Source: Goleter apudmare HA4340-LM2 (GTDB lineage: Bacteria > Cyanobacteriota > Cyanobacteriia > Cyanobacteriales > Nostocaceae). Taken from it: a stretch of DNA of 43,892 bases. How positions within the stretch are numbered: position 1 is the stretch's first letter; each line of letters begins with the position of its first letter. The stretch spans positions 1-43,892 of the forward strand of contig JAHHHF010000008.1 of NCBI GenBank assembly GCA_019359495.1. Reading direction: 5' to 3'. Positions 34,980 through 43,826 of this stretch are shown here, piece by piece. Position numbers and translations under genes: made by a program. The notes below the pieces were generated by a model. That model worked only from the letters and a program-made list of their open reading frames with translations, was not told the origin of the DNA and did not search any database.

Positions 34980-35744
34980 AGCGGCAATCTCTAAAGACAG
35001 ATTAATGCTGTAGGAAAAATTTACTTGTTGCAGATAAAGTTTTACAAAAATAATTATTGGTCAGCTAATCTATTTATCAATAGAAAAATTCATCATTCTG
35101 TTCAAGCTCATGTACTCAAATAATGAACTCTAGCAGATTGACTTATTACCTTTACCATGAAAAGTGCAGATTTTCCAGAAAATATAATTCTGTAAAATAT
35201 TACTTCTTTTTTATTGCTATCACCGATTTACTCCATACCAATCCGATCACTTTTAGATGTAATGATCCTCAATCAGAAATTGGCGACATGGAGGTGATGA
35301 GAAAGATGGTGAAATATTTTTTATTACTTCAGCGCTGATAGCAACATCTGTGTTTCATTGCCCTACTACACAAGATGCTGCCATGATTTGACTGCAAGCG
35401 CTGTATTATCACAAACTTAGTTGTGGAGATTTTGTTAGAGATTAATAACATTGCTACCCTGATAAATCAAATTTAGGATTTATGGCTGTATGACCTTTGA
35501 GATGCCAACCTTAGCGCCAAGAAACTGGAATATAACAGTTTTCTGTAGCTAGATTAAGTCAAAATTAATAATATTACCTCGTGGTTTTTACTTAAAAAAC
35601 ATTACTGAAATTGAAGTTATTTAAGTAACTCAGTAATAATCATAGTCTTCAAGGACAAGAGTGAGAATATTAGTAGCTGAGAAGGTCAGCAGTTTTAAGG
35701 TACTGAGGGCTGTAAATTAGATGTAGGGCGTAAAAAGTAAACTG
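34980..35744. other. Intergenic region, AT-rich, no clear gene
   Basis: It separates the kinase operon from glcE, transcribed in opposite directions, and should carry both promoters. A 71-codon plus-strand frame at 35123-35338 has no ribosome-binding site and an odd composition, so I do not call it. An ATTACTGA/TCAGTAAT inverted pair lies near 35602-35638. Nothing else stands out. Confidence 0.45.
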
Positions 35745-37031
35745 ATGAAAGCGATCGCTTCTAGTCTTGCACCCATAGTTGGCAAAGAGAATGCTGTTTG
35801 TCTGTGGGAAAATATCGAACTGAGTCATCAAGAACGTATCCAACAGGCGTTGGTATCGGGAATTTCTCCCAGTTGTGTTGTCTATCCCCAAAGCCAGGAA
35901 GAACTAGCCGCAGTTATTGCCGCAGCCCACCGTCAAAACTGGCGCGTCCTTACCTGTGGTAGTAGGAGTAAACTCAACTGGGGCGGTTTAGTCCGGGATG
36001 TTGATGTGGTAGTGAGTACAGAATGCATCAACCACCTGGTTGAACATGCCGTTGGTGACTTGACTATCACGGTAGAAGCTGGCATGAAGTTCTCTCATCT
36101 TCAAGGTATTTTGGCAGCACATCGACAATTTCTCGCCTTTGACCCTACCACACCAGAATTGGCAACCATTGGTGGTATCGTTGCTACAGGTGATACAGGT
36201 TCTCTGCGGCAGCGTTACGGTAGCATCCGTGACCAATTGTTAGGTATTACCTTTGTGCGTGCCGATGGACAAATCGCCAAAGCCGGGGGACGAGTTGTCA
36301 AAAATGTTGCTGGCTATGATTTGATGAAGTTGTTTACGGGTTCCTATGGCACATTAGGGATTATCACCCAAGTCACCTTTCGCGTTTACCCACAACAAGA
36401 AACATCCGCAACGGTAGTATTGACTGGCAAAGCTGAGGTTGTAGCGGCAGCTGCGGCTACCCTAAAAAATTCTGCCTTAACACCAACTCAAGCCGATTTG
36501 CTATCAACAAAACTCGTCTCTAGTTTAGGTTTGGGTAAAGGGCTAGCATTGATGACGCGCTTCCAAAATATTAGTGAGAGCGTCAAGGCACAGTCCCATC
36601 GAATGTTACAATTAGGGCAAAAATTGGGTTTAGATGGGGCGATTTATTCAGCAGGAGATGAGACTACTCTATGGCAGAGATTACCAGAACAAATACATAA
36701 TTCTGTCCCAGGGTCTGTAATTACCTGCAAAATAGGAGTGATACCTACTGCTGCTGTAGAGGTTTTGCGGCAGGTAGAAATTGGTTTAATTCATTTTGGT
36801 AGTGGATTGGGTTTATTAAAGTTTGAGGATCAAAATCAGGTTTTGCAATTACGTGATATCTGTCAAAGCAATGCTGGATTTCTCTCGATTTTAACAGCAC
36901 CGCATCAGGTGAAACAAAAGTTAGATGTTTGGGGATATACAGGTAATGCCTTGCAGGTTATGCATCGCATTAAAGAACAGTTCGATAGCAAGAATATTTT
37001 AAGTCCTGGTCGGTTTGTGGGTGGGATTTGA
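35745..37031 (+). CDS. glcE: Glycolate dehydrogenase FAD-binding subunit (GlcE-like)
   Basis: 428 residues, FAD-linked oxidase (FAD_binding_4/PCMH) fold. VVYPQSQEELAAVIAAAH, then LTCGSRSKLNWGG, TVEAGMKFSHLQGILA, IGGIVATGDTGSLRQRYGS and GRVVKNVAGYDLMKLFTGSYG are the conserved FAD contacts, and ILSPGRFVGGI ends the protein. In E. coli GlcD, GlcE and GlcF form the membrane-associated glycolate oxidase; cyanobacteria use the same type of enzyme in photorespiratory glycolate metabolism. glcF follows 41 bp downstream, so the two form an operon. No glcD-type gene is in the window. Confidence 0.85.
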   Translation: MKAIASSLAPIVGKENAVCLWENIELSHQERIQQALVSGISPSCVVYPQSQEELAAVIAAAHRQNWRVLTCGSRSKLNWGGLVRDVDVVVSTECINHLVEHAVGDLTITVEAGMKFSHLQGILAAHRQFLAFDPTTPELATIGGIVATGDTGSLRQRYGSIRDQLLGITFVRADGQIAKAGGRVVKNVAGYDLMKLFTGSYGTLGIITQVTFRVYPQQETSATVVLTGKAEVVAAAAATLKNSALTPTQADLLSTKLVSSLGLGKGLALMTRFQNISESVKAQSHRMLQLGQKLGLDGAIYSAGDETTLWQRLPEQIHNSVPGSVITCKIGVIPTAAVEVLRQVEIGLIHFGSGLGLLKFEDQNQVLQLRDICQSNAGFLSILTAPHQVKQKLDVWGYTGNALQVMHRIKEQFDSKNILSPGRFVGGI

Positions 37032-37072
37032 GATTAACAAACCGCAGAATATACCAAGGAAGAGATTGAATT

Positions 37073-38428
37073 ATGCAAGTTTCAGACAATTCTGTAAATA
37101 ATACAGCTAGTTTAAAGAATTTAAAGGGGTTTGATGGGAGTCATCCACCTGAACCGAAGTTGATTGATACTTGTGTGCATTGTGGGTTCTGTCTTGCAAC
37201 TTGTCCCAGTTATCGGGTATTGGGGAAGGAGATGGATTCTCCTCGCGGACGCATCTATTTAATGGATGCGATTAATGAGGGTGAGATTGCACTCAATACT
37301 GCCACAACAGAGCATTTTGATTCTTGTTTGGGATGTCTTGCTTGTGTGACTACTTGTCCTTCTGGCGTGCAGTATGACAAATTGATCTCGGCAACTCGTC
37401 ACCAAGTTGAACGGAATTATCCCCGCAGTTTACCAGATAAGCTGTTTCGTCAACTGATATTTTCTTTTTTTCCATACCCCAAGTTGTTACGAGTTTTACT
37501 TGTACCGTTGTTGGTTTATCAAAAGTTAGGTTTTTCTAAATTCTTCCGCGCCACAGGGTTACTTCATAAAGTGTCTCCTCGTTTGGGAGCAATGGAATCT
37601 ATTTTGCCAGAGGTGACTTTCAAATCATTTCAAGATAATTATCCCTCAGTTATTTCAGCACAGGGTGAGAAGCGCTACCGAGTCGGAGTGATTTTAGGAT
37701 GTGTACAACGGCTATTTTTCTCACCAGTGAATGAAGCCACAGTAAGGGTTTTAACAACTAATGGTTGTGAAGTTGTGATTCCCAAATCTCAAGGTTGTTG
37801 TGCAGCGCTTCCTGAACATCAAGGACAAACAGCACAAGCGAAGGCATTGGCAAGGCAGATGATTGATAGTTTTGAACATACTGATGTAGATTTCATCATT
37901 ATCAATGCTGCTGGTTGCGGACATACTTTGAAAGAGTATGGTCATATCTTAGAAGATGACCCAGAATATCGAGAAAAAGCCAAGAATTTTGCCACTAAAA
38001 TTAAAGATGCCCAAGAATTTTTGGCAACTGTAGGGTTAACAACCAAACTCTCACCACTGACAAATAAGCCTCTAACTTTGGTTTATCAAGATGCTTGTCA
38101 TCTATTGCATGGACAGAAGATTAGTATGCAACCGCGTCAATTATTGCAGCAAATTCCCGGTATACAGTTAAGAGAACCTATAGATGCCGCTTTGTGTTGT
38201 GGCAGTGCTGGCGTTTATAATATGCTCCAACCAGAAGTTGCTGAGGAATTGGGTCAGCAAAAGGTGCAGAATTTATTCAATACTGGTGCTCAGTTGATTG
38301 CTTCTGCTAATCCAGGTTGCACCTTGCAAATCACTAAGCATCTACAGTTACAAGGTAAGAAAATTTCTGTAATGCACCCAATGGAGTTGCTAGATTATGC
38401 AATTCGGGGTGTGAAGTTAGAGATTTAA
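37073..38428 (+). CDS. glcF: Glycolate dehydrogenase iron-sulphur subunit (GlcF-like)
   Basis: 451 residues. Two [4Fe-4S] ferredoxin-type motifs lie near the N-terminus: CVHCGFCLATCPS and CLGCLACVTTCPS. The C-terminal part carries two CCG-type cysteine motifs, GCCAALPEHQG and CCGSAGVYNML, of the heterodisulphide-reductase-like family. These pass electrons from the flavin subunits to the quinone pool. GGAAGAG lies about 8 bases before the ATG. Intact and of normal length. Some CCG-domain proteins serve lactate or glycerol-3-P dehydrogenases, but the GlcE neighbour makes glycolate the best guess. Confidence 0.9.
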   Translation: MQVSDNSVNNTASLKNLKGFDGSHPPEPKLIDTCVHCGFCLATCPSYRVLGKEMDSPRGRIYLMDAINEGEIALNTATTEHFDSCLGCLACVTTCPSGVQYDKLISATRHQVERNYPRSLPDKLFRQLIFSFFPYPKLLRVLLVPLLVYQKLGFSKFFRATGLLHKVSPRLGAMESILPEVTFKSFQDNYPSVISAQGEKRYRVGVILGCVQRLFFSPVNEATVRVLTTNGCEVVIPKSQGCCAALPEHQGQTAQAKALARQMIDSFEHTDVDFIIINAAGCGHTLKEYGHILEDDPEYREKAKNFATKIKDAQEFLATVGLTTKLSPLTNKPLTLVYQDACHLLHGQKISMQPRQLLQQIPGIQLREPIDAALCCGSAGVYNMLQPEVAEELGQQKVQNLFNTGAQLIASANPGCTLQITKHLQLQGKKISVMHPMELLDYAIRGVKLEI

Positions 38429-39126
38429 GTTGTCTGATACAGGGGATGACATTTCTGTGGGTGGCTTTCCAAACCCACGGAGTGGAGGGGAAGACTTTCG
38501 CAAGCGGCTGGCTAGACTTAGTAAGTTACGAGTAGAGAGTTGGAGTTTAAGAGATGGTTTTTTGGTTATGGTTACAGTTAACATACCAAATACTACTGGG
38601 ATAAGCACAAAATTTATCCCATTTGCATAGGGGCCTCATAGCTAAAGTTAGCTTTTAATTGAATGGTTATACTTTTTACCAATTTTAATAGGTTTCAGCT
38701 TTAAGCCGGAAATTTATTTCATAGCTCGTAACCGAGTTGGATTGAGAGTAGTTCAACAAAGCTTAAATATTTTTTAGTCACGCGATAACGAAAAAATAAG
38801 TATCTTTTTTTACTAAGTAATTGCTTAAGTATTTTAGTGAAAAACATTTGTATTCGTAAAAATACTATCAAAATAATCTTTTGATGGTTGTGCAAGGTAT
38901 TGATTTATATACATATAAAGTATAATAATCATCCTTGACCTCAGTAAATACTCGATATTAGGACTATTCCAGCTTTTTCTTTGCTTAAAGATTGTATAAA
39001 CTTCAGTAGAATCTCGTAAAAAAAAAGCTCAGAAATCATACACTACCTTCATGCAGGCAAATGTTTGAGAAAAACATTTTACCTTCTCTTAATAAACCAG
39101 CTTTGGCGTTAGGCTAACTGGTCATC
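38429..39126. other. Intergenic region, no gene recognised
   Basis: Nearly 700 bp. TGGGATAA (38597-38604) and TTATCCCA (38614-38621) form a perfect 8-bp hairpin after glcF that may act as a weak terminator. A TTGATT with TATAAT 15 bases later (about 38900-38926) is a possible promoter with a short spacer. The rest is AT-rich DNA that I cannot explain, and it may include the control region of the exopolysaccharide genes. Confidence 0.4.
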
Positions 39127-40290
39127 ATGTTGTCAGGTTATGAAAATATGCTGTCTAATTTGAAGATACCTGAGTCGCTAAAGTTATTTGAGTCTTTCAG
39201 CGACAGAGCCATCAAAGATGTATTATTTAAGTCCAGTAGTATATTTGAAGTCCAAGAGCATTTAGCCGCAGCCATTGAATGGTTGAAACTTGCCCACGAT
39301 CGCAGTCCTGATGATGGCGTCAGCTGGGGGTATTCACTCAAGGGCGGGTGGAGAAAATCATACCGTGAAACTTCTGGCTATATTGCCGAGACGTTTTTTG
39401 ATATAGCTAAATTTAACCAAGACGATGATGCTTGGCAGCGAACGATCGCCATCTGCAAATGGTTGGTTGAGGTGCAGAATGATGATGGTTCTATTTCTGA
39501 TCCTCGCTACGGATCTGGCGGTATTGTTTTCGATACTGGTCAGGTATTACAGGGGTTGATTCGAGCTTATGAAGAGACTCAAGATCCTGATTTTCTGCAA
39601 GCAGCTGAGGCGGCGGGAGACTGGCTAGTTAGAGTAGCCGATGCTACAGGTCGTTGGACAAAGAACACGCATTTAGGTGTACCCCATGTCTATAACACTC
39701 GTGTGGCTTGGCAGTTGTTAAAATTACACACCATTAGTCCCCAAGTTGATAGAGAGAGAGTTGGTCGGGCAAACTTAGATTGGGCAGTCAGCCAACAACA
39801 AGATGGGTGGTTTAATGAGTGTGCCTTTAGACCAGGTGATGCTCCTTTTACACACAACATTGCTTATGCAATTCGCGGTTTATGGGAAGCTGGCTACTTG
39901 CTAAATGAGCAGAAATATATTAATGCGGCAACTGCGGGATCTGAGGTGATGATTCCCCACATAGCAGCAGACGGCTTTATTCCCGGACAGTTTGATCACA
40001 AAGGTAAACCCCAGGGAAATTATTGTTGTCTGACTGGTAACTGTCAAATGGCAATCATTTGGCTCAAACTTTTCCAGCAAACAGGCGATCGCATTTACTA
40101 CGAATCAGCCAAAAGCAGCTTGCAATATGTGATGTCCACACAGGACATTCAAACTCCTGACCCTAACATCCGAGGTGGAATCAAAGGTTCTCAGCCAATC
40201 TGGGGAGAATATACCCGATTGTCTTATCCCAACTGGGCAACTAAGTTTTTTATTGATGGCTTACTGCTACTACTAAAATCATCTACTTAA
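39127..40290 (+). CDS. Alpha/alpha-toroid protein of a polysaccharide locus
   Basis: 387 residues without signal peptide. Repeated helix-hairpin units with aromatic and acidic residues (LVEVQNDDGSISDP, QAAEAAGDWLVRV, GRWTKNTH, WAVSQQQDGWFNE) give the (alpha/alpha)6 barrel pattern shared by terpene cyclases, glycan epimerases and unsaturated glucuronyl hydrolases. QDGWF- and DGSI-type repeats resemble squalene-cyclase QW motifs but are not strict copies. I cannot assign the reaction. It lies 6 bp before a WecG/TagA-type glycosyltransferase gene, so a role in exopolysaccharide or cell-wall glycan processing is inferred. The second in-frame Met (residue 8) is an alternative start. Confidence 0.7.
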   Translation: MLSGYENMLSNLKIPESLKLFESFSDRAIKDVLFKSSSIFEVQEHLAAAIEWLKLAHDRSPDDGVSWGYSLKGGWRKSYRETSGYIAETFFDIAKFNQDDDAWQRTIAICKWLVEVQNDDGSISDPRYGSGGIVFDTGQVLQGLIRAYEETQDPDFLQAAEAAGDWLVRVADATGRWTKNTHLGVPHVYNTRVAWQLLKLHTISPQVDRERVGRANLDWAVSQQQDGWFNECAFRPGDAPFTHNIAYAIRGLWEAGYLLNEQKYINAATAGSEVMIPHIAADGFIPGQFDHKGKPQGNYCCLTGNCQMAIIWLKLFQQTGDRIYYESAKSSLQYVMSTQDIQTPDPNIRGGIKGSQPIWGEYTRLSYPNWATKFFIDGLLLLLKSST

Positions 40291-40296
40291 AAATAT

Positions 40297-41139
40297 ATGC
40301 AAGCAATTTTGGAGAATAATTCAGAACTACCAACAAAGCCTGAAATAAAGCAGCTTGTGACAAACAACAGAATCCGCATTTTAGACACAGACTTTGACTG
40401 CATAACCCTCTCTGAGACTGTAGAGTGGATAGTCCAATTAATTAAGGCTGGTAACAGAGGATATATTTGTACAGTCAATGTTGCCATCTTAATGATGATG
40501 CGTTCCCACCCGCAGCTACAGAATTTTGTGAACAACGCCGCATTGGTTGTAGCAGATGGTCAACCTCTAGTCTGGACTTCCAAATTCCTGACCCAAAGCT
40601 TACCAGAACGCGTCACAGGCATTGACCTCATCGACGCGATCGCCGCCAGATCAGAAGCAGAAGGATTAGGTATCTATCTAATGGGAGGAACAGCTGAAGT
40701 AATTGCCCAAACAGTATTAAAAATGCAGTCCAAGTACCCCAAACTCAAAATTTGTGGTTTTGACGACGGCTACTTTAATGAAAGTCAGGCAGTTAAACGA
40801 GTAGAAGCAATTTCTCAAAGTGGCGCACAAATTCTGTTTGTGGGCATGGGAGTACCCCGACAAGAAGTATTTCTAGAGGACAATTGGACAAAGTTAGGCG
40901 TTAATTTGGCAATTGGTGTTGGTGGTAGCTTTGATGTTTATGCCGGGATCAGGAAGCGTGCCCCCTTCTGGGTGCAGCAAACTAGCTTAGAATGGCTTTA
41001 TCGCTTGATCCAAGAACCGCAAAGATTGTGGAAACGTTATCTTGTGACAAATTCACAATTTTTATTAGAACTGCTGCGCTTCATGTTTTCTTGCAGTCGT
41101 TACACAAAAACGCTATTGTCTGCTAAACATAAAAGCTAA
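40297..41139 (+). CDS. WecG/TagA/CpsF family glycosyltransferase
   Basis: 280 residues. Family features are visible in order: ICTVNVAILMMM, VVADGQPLVWTSKFL, ERVTGIDLIDAI (the conserved VTG-D motif), IYLMGGTAEV, FDDGYFNES, ILFVGMGVPRQEVFL and IGVGGSFDVYAGIRKRAPFW. These enzymes transfer N-acetylmannosamine(uronate) or similar sugars onto a lipid-linked intermediate at the cytosolic face in exopolysaccharide or teichoic-acid assembly. It starts 6 bp after the toroid gene, so the two are an operon. The C-terminal basic region may bind the membrane. Confidence 0.9.
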   Translation: MQAILENNSELPTKPEIKQLVTNNRIRILDTDFDCITLSETVEWIVQLIKAGNRGYICTVNVAILMMMRSHPQLQNFVNNAALVVADGQPLVWTSKFLTQSLPERVTGIDLIDAIAARSEAEGLGIYLMGGTAEVIAQTVLKMQSKYPKLKICGFDDGYFNESQAVKRVEAISQSGAQILFVGMGVPRQEVFLEDNWTKLGVNLAIGVGGSFDVYAGIRKRAPFWVQQTSLEWLYRLIQEPQRLWKRYLVTNSQFLLELLRFMFSCSRYTKTLLSAKHKS

Positions 41140-41367
41140 AATAGCCTGCTAATCTTCTGGGCATCTACGACGCGAAAATCATCCCATATCAGAAATTTCT
41201 CCAGACTTCAGGTCATCAACAAGCTTCATACTTGTTAATAAAACAGTTACAGTCAGCCATAATCAAAGCTCGCTAATTTTTAGTGAGTAGAAACCGGATT
41301 CTGAGATAGAATATGTTAGTTAGATGATAGATACATAAGTATCTTTGCATACCTGTGTTTCAAAGTA

Positions 41368-41892
41368 ATGGATAACAATTTAGCGATCTTTTATCTCTCA
41401 GTCTTGGTAGGTCTACTCACATTTGCAGTTGTGAGTGTGTTTCGCCAAATCTTCAAAACTCGCAAAATTGAAAGCTCTCTGTCACGCTTGCGAAACAAAT
41501 TGAGTAAAGACAAAGGTACGACTCAAGAGTATTATGAATTGGCCAGTATTTACTCAGAAAAAAAATTATACTCTCAGGCGATCGCACTGTTTCAAAAAGC
41601 CCTAAAAGCTGCGGAAGAAGAAGGAGAAGAAAATAGCGCTCCCATATACAACGGGTTGGGCTATGCTTACTTTGCCCAAGAGCAATATGACTTAGCAATT
41701 CGTCAGTATAAAGAAGCTGTTAAAATTAAACCCGACTATGTCACAGCGCTAAATAATCTCGGCCACGCCTACGAGCGGAAAAAATTAACAACACAAGCCC
41801 TACAAAGTTACGAAGAAGCATTAAAATTTCAGCCAAATAACACTACAGCTAAACGCCGCGCTGAATCTCTACGACGTTTGGTTTCGGCGTAA
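41368..41892 (+). CDS. ycf37: Ycf37-like TPR protein, photosystem I assembly/stability
   Basis: 174 residues. An N-terminal membrane helix (IFYLSVLVGLLTFAVVSVF) is followed by a basic linker and three TPR units (YYELASIYSEKKLYSQAIAL, YNGLGYAYFAQEQYDLAIRQ, ALNNLGHAYERKKLTTQALQ). Length and layout match Ycf37 of cyanobacteria and algal plastids, a thylakoid protein that helps photosystem I assembly or stability. It is monocistronic and is followed by a terminator at 41940. Confidence 0.85.
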   Translation: MDNNLAIFYLSVLVGLLTFAVVSVFRQIFKTRKIESSLSRLRNKLSKDKGTTQEYYELASIYSEKKLYSQAIALFQKALKAAEEEGEENSAPIYNGLGYAYFAQEQYDLAIRQYKEAVKIKPDYVTALNNLGHAYERKKLTTQALQSYEEALKFQPNNTTAKRRAESLRRLVSA

Positions 41893-41939
41893 TTACCGTG
41901 AAAAGTGTGTACTGATTTTTTCGTTTGCTCCTTCATAGG

Positions 41940-41971
41940 TTCCTAGGTTGATACTTAGGAATCTATTTTTT
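41940..41971 (+). terminator. Rho-independent terminator after ycf37
   Basis: TTCCTA (41940-41945) pairs with TAGGAA (41956-41961) around a 10-base loop, then TCTATTTTTT. Position 48 bp after the stop codon fits the end of the ycf37 transcript. Confidence 0.65.
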
Positions 41972-42025
41972 AGCGTAAACCTAAATGCGTGTCTAAGCTA
42001 ATTTTGTGTATTAGCAATTTCTTGT

Positions 42026-42280
42026 AGAACGGGCTTCCTGCCCGTTCTAATTAGCGGGCAAGATGCCCGCACCACAAGAAAATTGTTGGGAGCATCCCAA
42101 ATTTGCAAAAATAAAATTTGTAGTGGGAGCATCTTGCTCCCTAATGTCAAGCATCTTGCTCCCTAATGTCAAAAATAAAATTTGTAGTGGGAGCATCTTG
42201 CTCCCTAATGTCCAGGAAGCGGGCTAAAGAGCCATCACTACAAAAAAATAAATTTACACATTTGGGATGCTCCCAAATTG
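42026..42280. repeat. Array of perfect hairpins and a tandem repeat
   Basis: Hairpins in order: AGAACGGGC/GCCCGTTCT (42026-42048), GCGGGCA/TGCCCGC (42054-42070), then GGGAGCATCTTGCTCCC at 42125-42141 and again at 42189-42205, with a partial third unit between them. The unit from AAAAATAAAATTTGTAG to CTCCCTAATGTC is repeated about 63 bp apart. TTGGGAGCATCCCAAA near 42087 and TTTGGGATGCTCCCAA near 42262 are inverted partners that enclose the array. No ORF. Confidence 0.75.
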
Positions 42281-42291
42281 TTTGCAACATT

Positions 42292-43179
42292 TTAGCCTAG
42301 ACACGCCACTAGATGCGATCGCAACGTCTGGCGCATAACGTCTACAGGTAAATTTTCCCTTTGTAACCAAATTTTTAAGGCTGCGACACCTTGTTGGACT
42401 AGCATTTCTAAGCCATCAATGGCAATTGCGCCTTGTTTTTGTGCTTGCTGGATAAATTGCGTCGGCTGAGGAATATATATTAAATCGTAAGCGATCGCAT
42501 TTGGTGATAAATTCCCTATTTCCTCAGTGCTCAAAGGTGATGCATCAACTTTGGGATACATCCCTACAGGGGTTGTGTTTACCAACAAATTCGCTTGCGG
42601 AATCAGTTTTACCAGTTCATCCCATGTGTGGACTTGTAAAGTCTCAGCTATAGATGAATTATGCCAACTACTATGGAATTCTTGTAATTTCTGCGAATTA
42701 CGCCCCACAACATGAATCTCTGCAAAACCTAGTTGGTGACAACCTGCGACAACAGCCCTAGCTGCACCGCCGTTACCTAAAATTACTACTACTTTCTGGC
42801 TCCAATCTTGCTGATATGTTGTGAGTAAAGGTGCGATAAATCCTTCTACATCTGTATTAGTTCCCACCCATTGATTTTGTTGGCGACTAACAGTGTTAAC
42901 AGCACCTACAGCTTGAGCAAGTGGTGAAATTTCAGAGAGGAGGGGGATAATTGCCTGTTTATGGGGGATCGTCACACTAAACCCTACAACCCCAACAGCC
43001 GCAAAGCCTGCGATCGCTGTTGCTAAATTCTCTGGTTCTATAGGAAAAGGTAGATAAGCATAATCTAATCCTAATTGGGCGATCGCCGCATTATGCATCA
43101 ATGGTGACAAGGAATGTTCGACTGGATGCCCAATTACCCCTAGGAGTCTAGTTTTACCTGTAATTAATGGATTTGTCAT
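42292..43179 (-). CDS. aroE: Shikimate dehydrogenase
   Basis: 295 residues, full length. It reduces 3-dehydroshikimate to shikimate with NADPH in aromatic amino acid synthesis. Motifs in order: GHPVEHSLSPLMHNAAI (substrate loop), GFSVTIPHKQA with the catalytic Lys, NTDVEGF, VVILGNGGAARAVV (nucleotide loop), VVGRN (adenosine-phosphate contact), LVNTTPVGMYP and a C-terminal QQGVAALKIW. It is intact, with the hairpin array just behind its stop codon and no operon partner seen. Identification is secure. Confidence 0.96.
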   Translation of the reverse strand: MTNPLITGKTRLLGVIGHPVEHSLSPLMHNAAIAQLGLDYAYLPFPIEPENLATAIAGFAAVGVVGFSVTIPHKQAIIPLLSEISPLAQAVGAVNTVSRQQNQWVGTNTDVEGFIAPLLTTYQQDWSQKVVVILGNGGAARAVVAGCHQLGFAEIHVVGRNSQKLQEFHSSWHNSSIAETLQVHTWDELVKLIPQANLLVNTTPVGMYPKVDASPLSTEEIGNLSPNAIAYDLIYIPQPTQFIQQAQKQGAIAIDGLEMLVQQGVAALKIWLQRENLPVDVMRQTLRSHLVACLG

Positions 43180-43272
43180 TTGTTTCTCCTCTGCTCCCTG
43201 ATCCCATAACTCATGCCCAATCCCCCACTAATCGTTACAATTATTAAAAGCTACTTAACATTTCTTTAGATT

Positions 43273-43794
43273 ATGCAGGTAACTACCCCCTCCTCTACAA
43301 CCCCAATTCCTGGCCAATATTGGCAGTGGCGAGGGCATAATGTTTACTATGTACGAGCGGGAGCAAAACAACCCCAGCGTCCACCTTTGTTGTTGGTGCA
43401 TGGTTTTGGTGCTTCCACAGACCACTGGCGCAAGAATATCACAGGACTGTATCAGGATTTTGAGGTCTTTGCCATTGATTTATTAGGTTTTGGACGCTCT
43501 GCCAAACCTAAATTGCAGTATAGTGGCGACTTGTGGCGTGACCAACTCCATGATTTTATCAGTGAGGTGATTGGTCAAAAAACAGTCTTAGCAGGTAACT
43601 CCCTTGGCGGCTATGCTTCCTTGTGTGTTGCAGCTCAACATCCTGACAGTGCGGCGGGTTTAGTCTTGCTCAATAGTGCAGGCCCTTTTAGCGCCCCACC
43701 ATCGACATCTGAACCTGAAGCTTTACAATCACAAATTCAGCCTCCTAAAGAACCTTCTCGCTTACAAATTGGACTTTGGACAAAAAGAAAATAG
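43273..43794 (+). pseudogene. Alpha/beta hydrolase gene truncated at its C-terminus
   Basis: Only 173 residues remain of a family normally near 290-300. The oxyanion region LVHGFGASTDHWRKN (about 41-55), AIDLLGFGRS and the nucleophile elbow GNSLGGY (Ser110) are present. The sequence stops soon after QIQPPKEPSRLQ, so the cap, the catalytic Asp and the catalytic His are missing. The last codons (IGLWTKRK) do not look like the family. A perfect hairpin follows the stop. The protein could not be an active hydrolase. The break may come from a rearrangement that joined the neighbouring minus-strand gene. Confidence 0.7.
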
Positions 43795-43816
43795 TTCGCG
43801 AGTGAGACTCGCGAAT
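43795..43816. repeat. Perfect 9-bp hairpin
   Basis: TTCGCGAGT and ACTCGCGAA flank a 3-base loop, between the truncated hydrolase and the opposing partial gene. No T-run follows, so this is a repeat or a rearrangement scar rather than a standard terminator. Confidence 0.55.
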
Positions 43817-43826
43817 AAATGAATGA

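Noticed and set aside
35123-35338. 71-codon frame in the kinase-glcE intergenic region
   Set aside because: No ribosome-binding site, unusual composition and no recognisable motif; most likely a chance frame in AT-rich DNA.
38430-38630. 66-codon frame right after glcF
   Set aside because: It begins 2 bp after the glcF stop but runs through a hairpin and has no family resemblance; an opposite frame of similar length overlaps it.
42026-42212. Possible CRISPR-like array between ycf37 and aroE
   Set aside because: Repeats are palindromic and of uneven spacing, with no unique spacers of constant length and no cas genes nearby.
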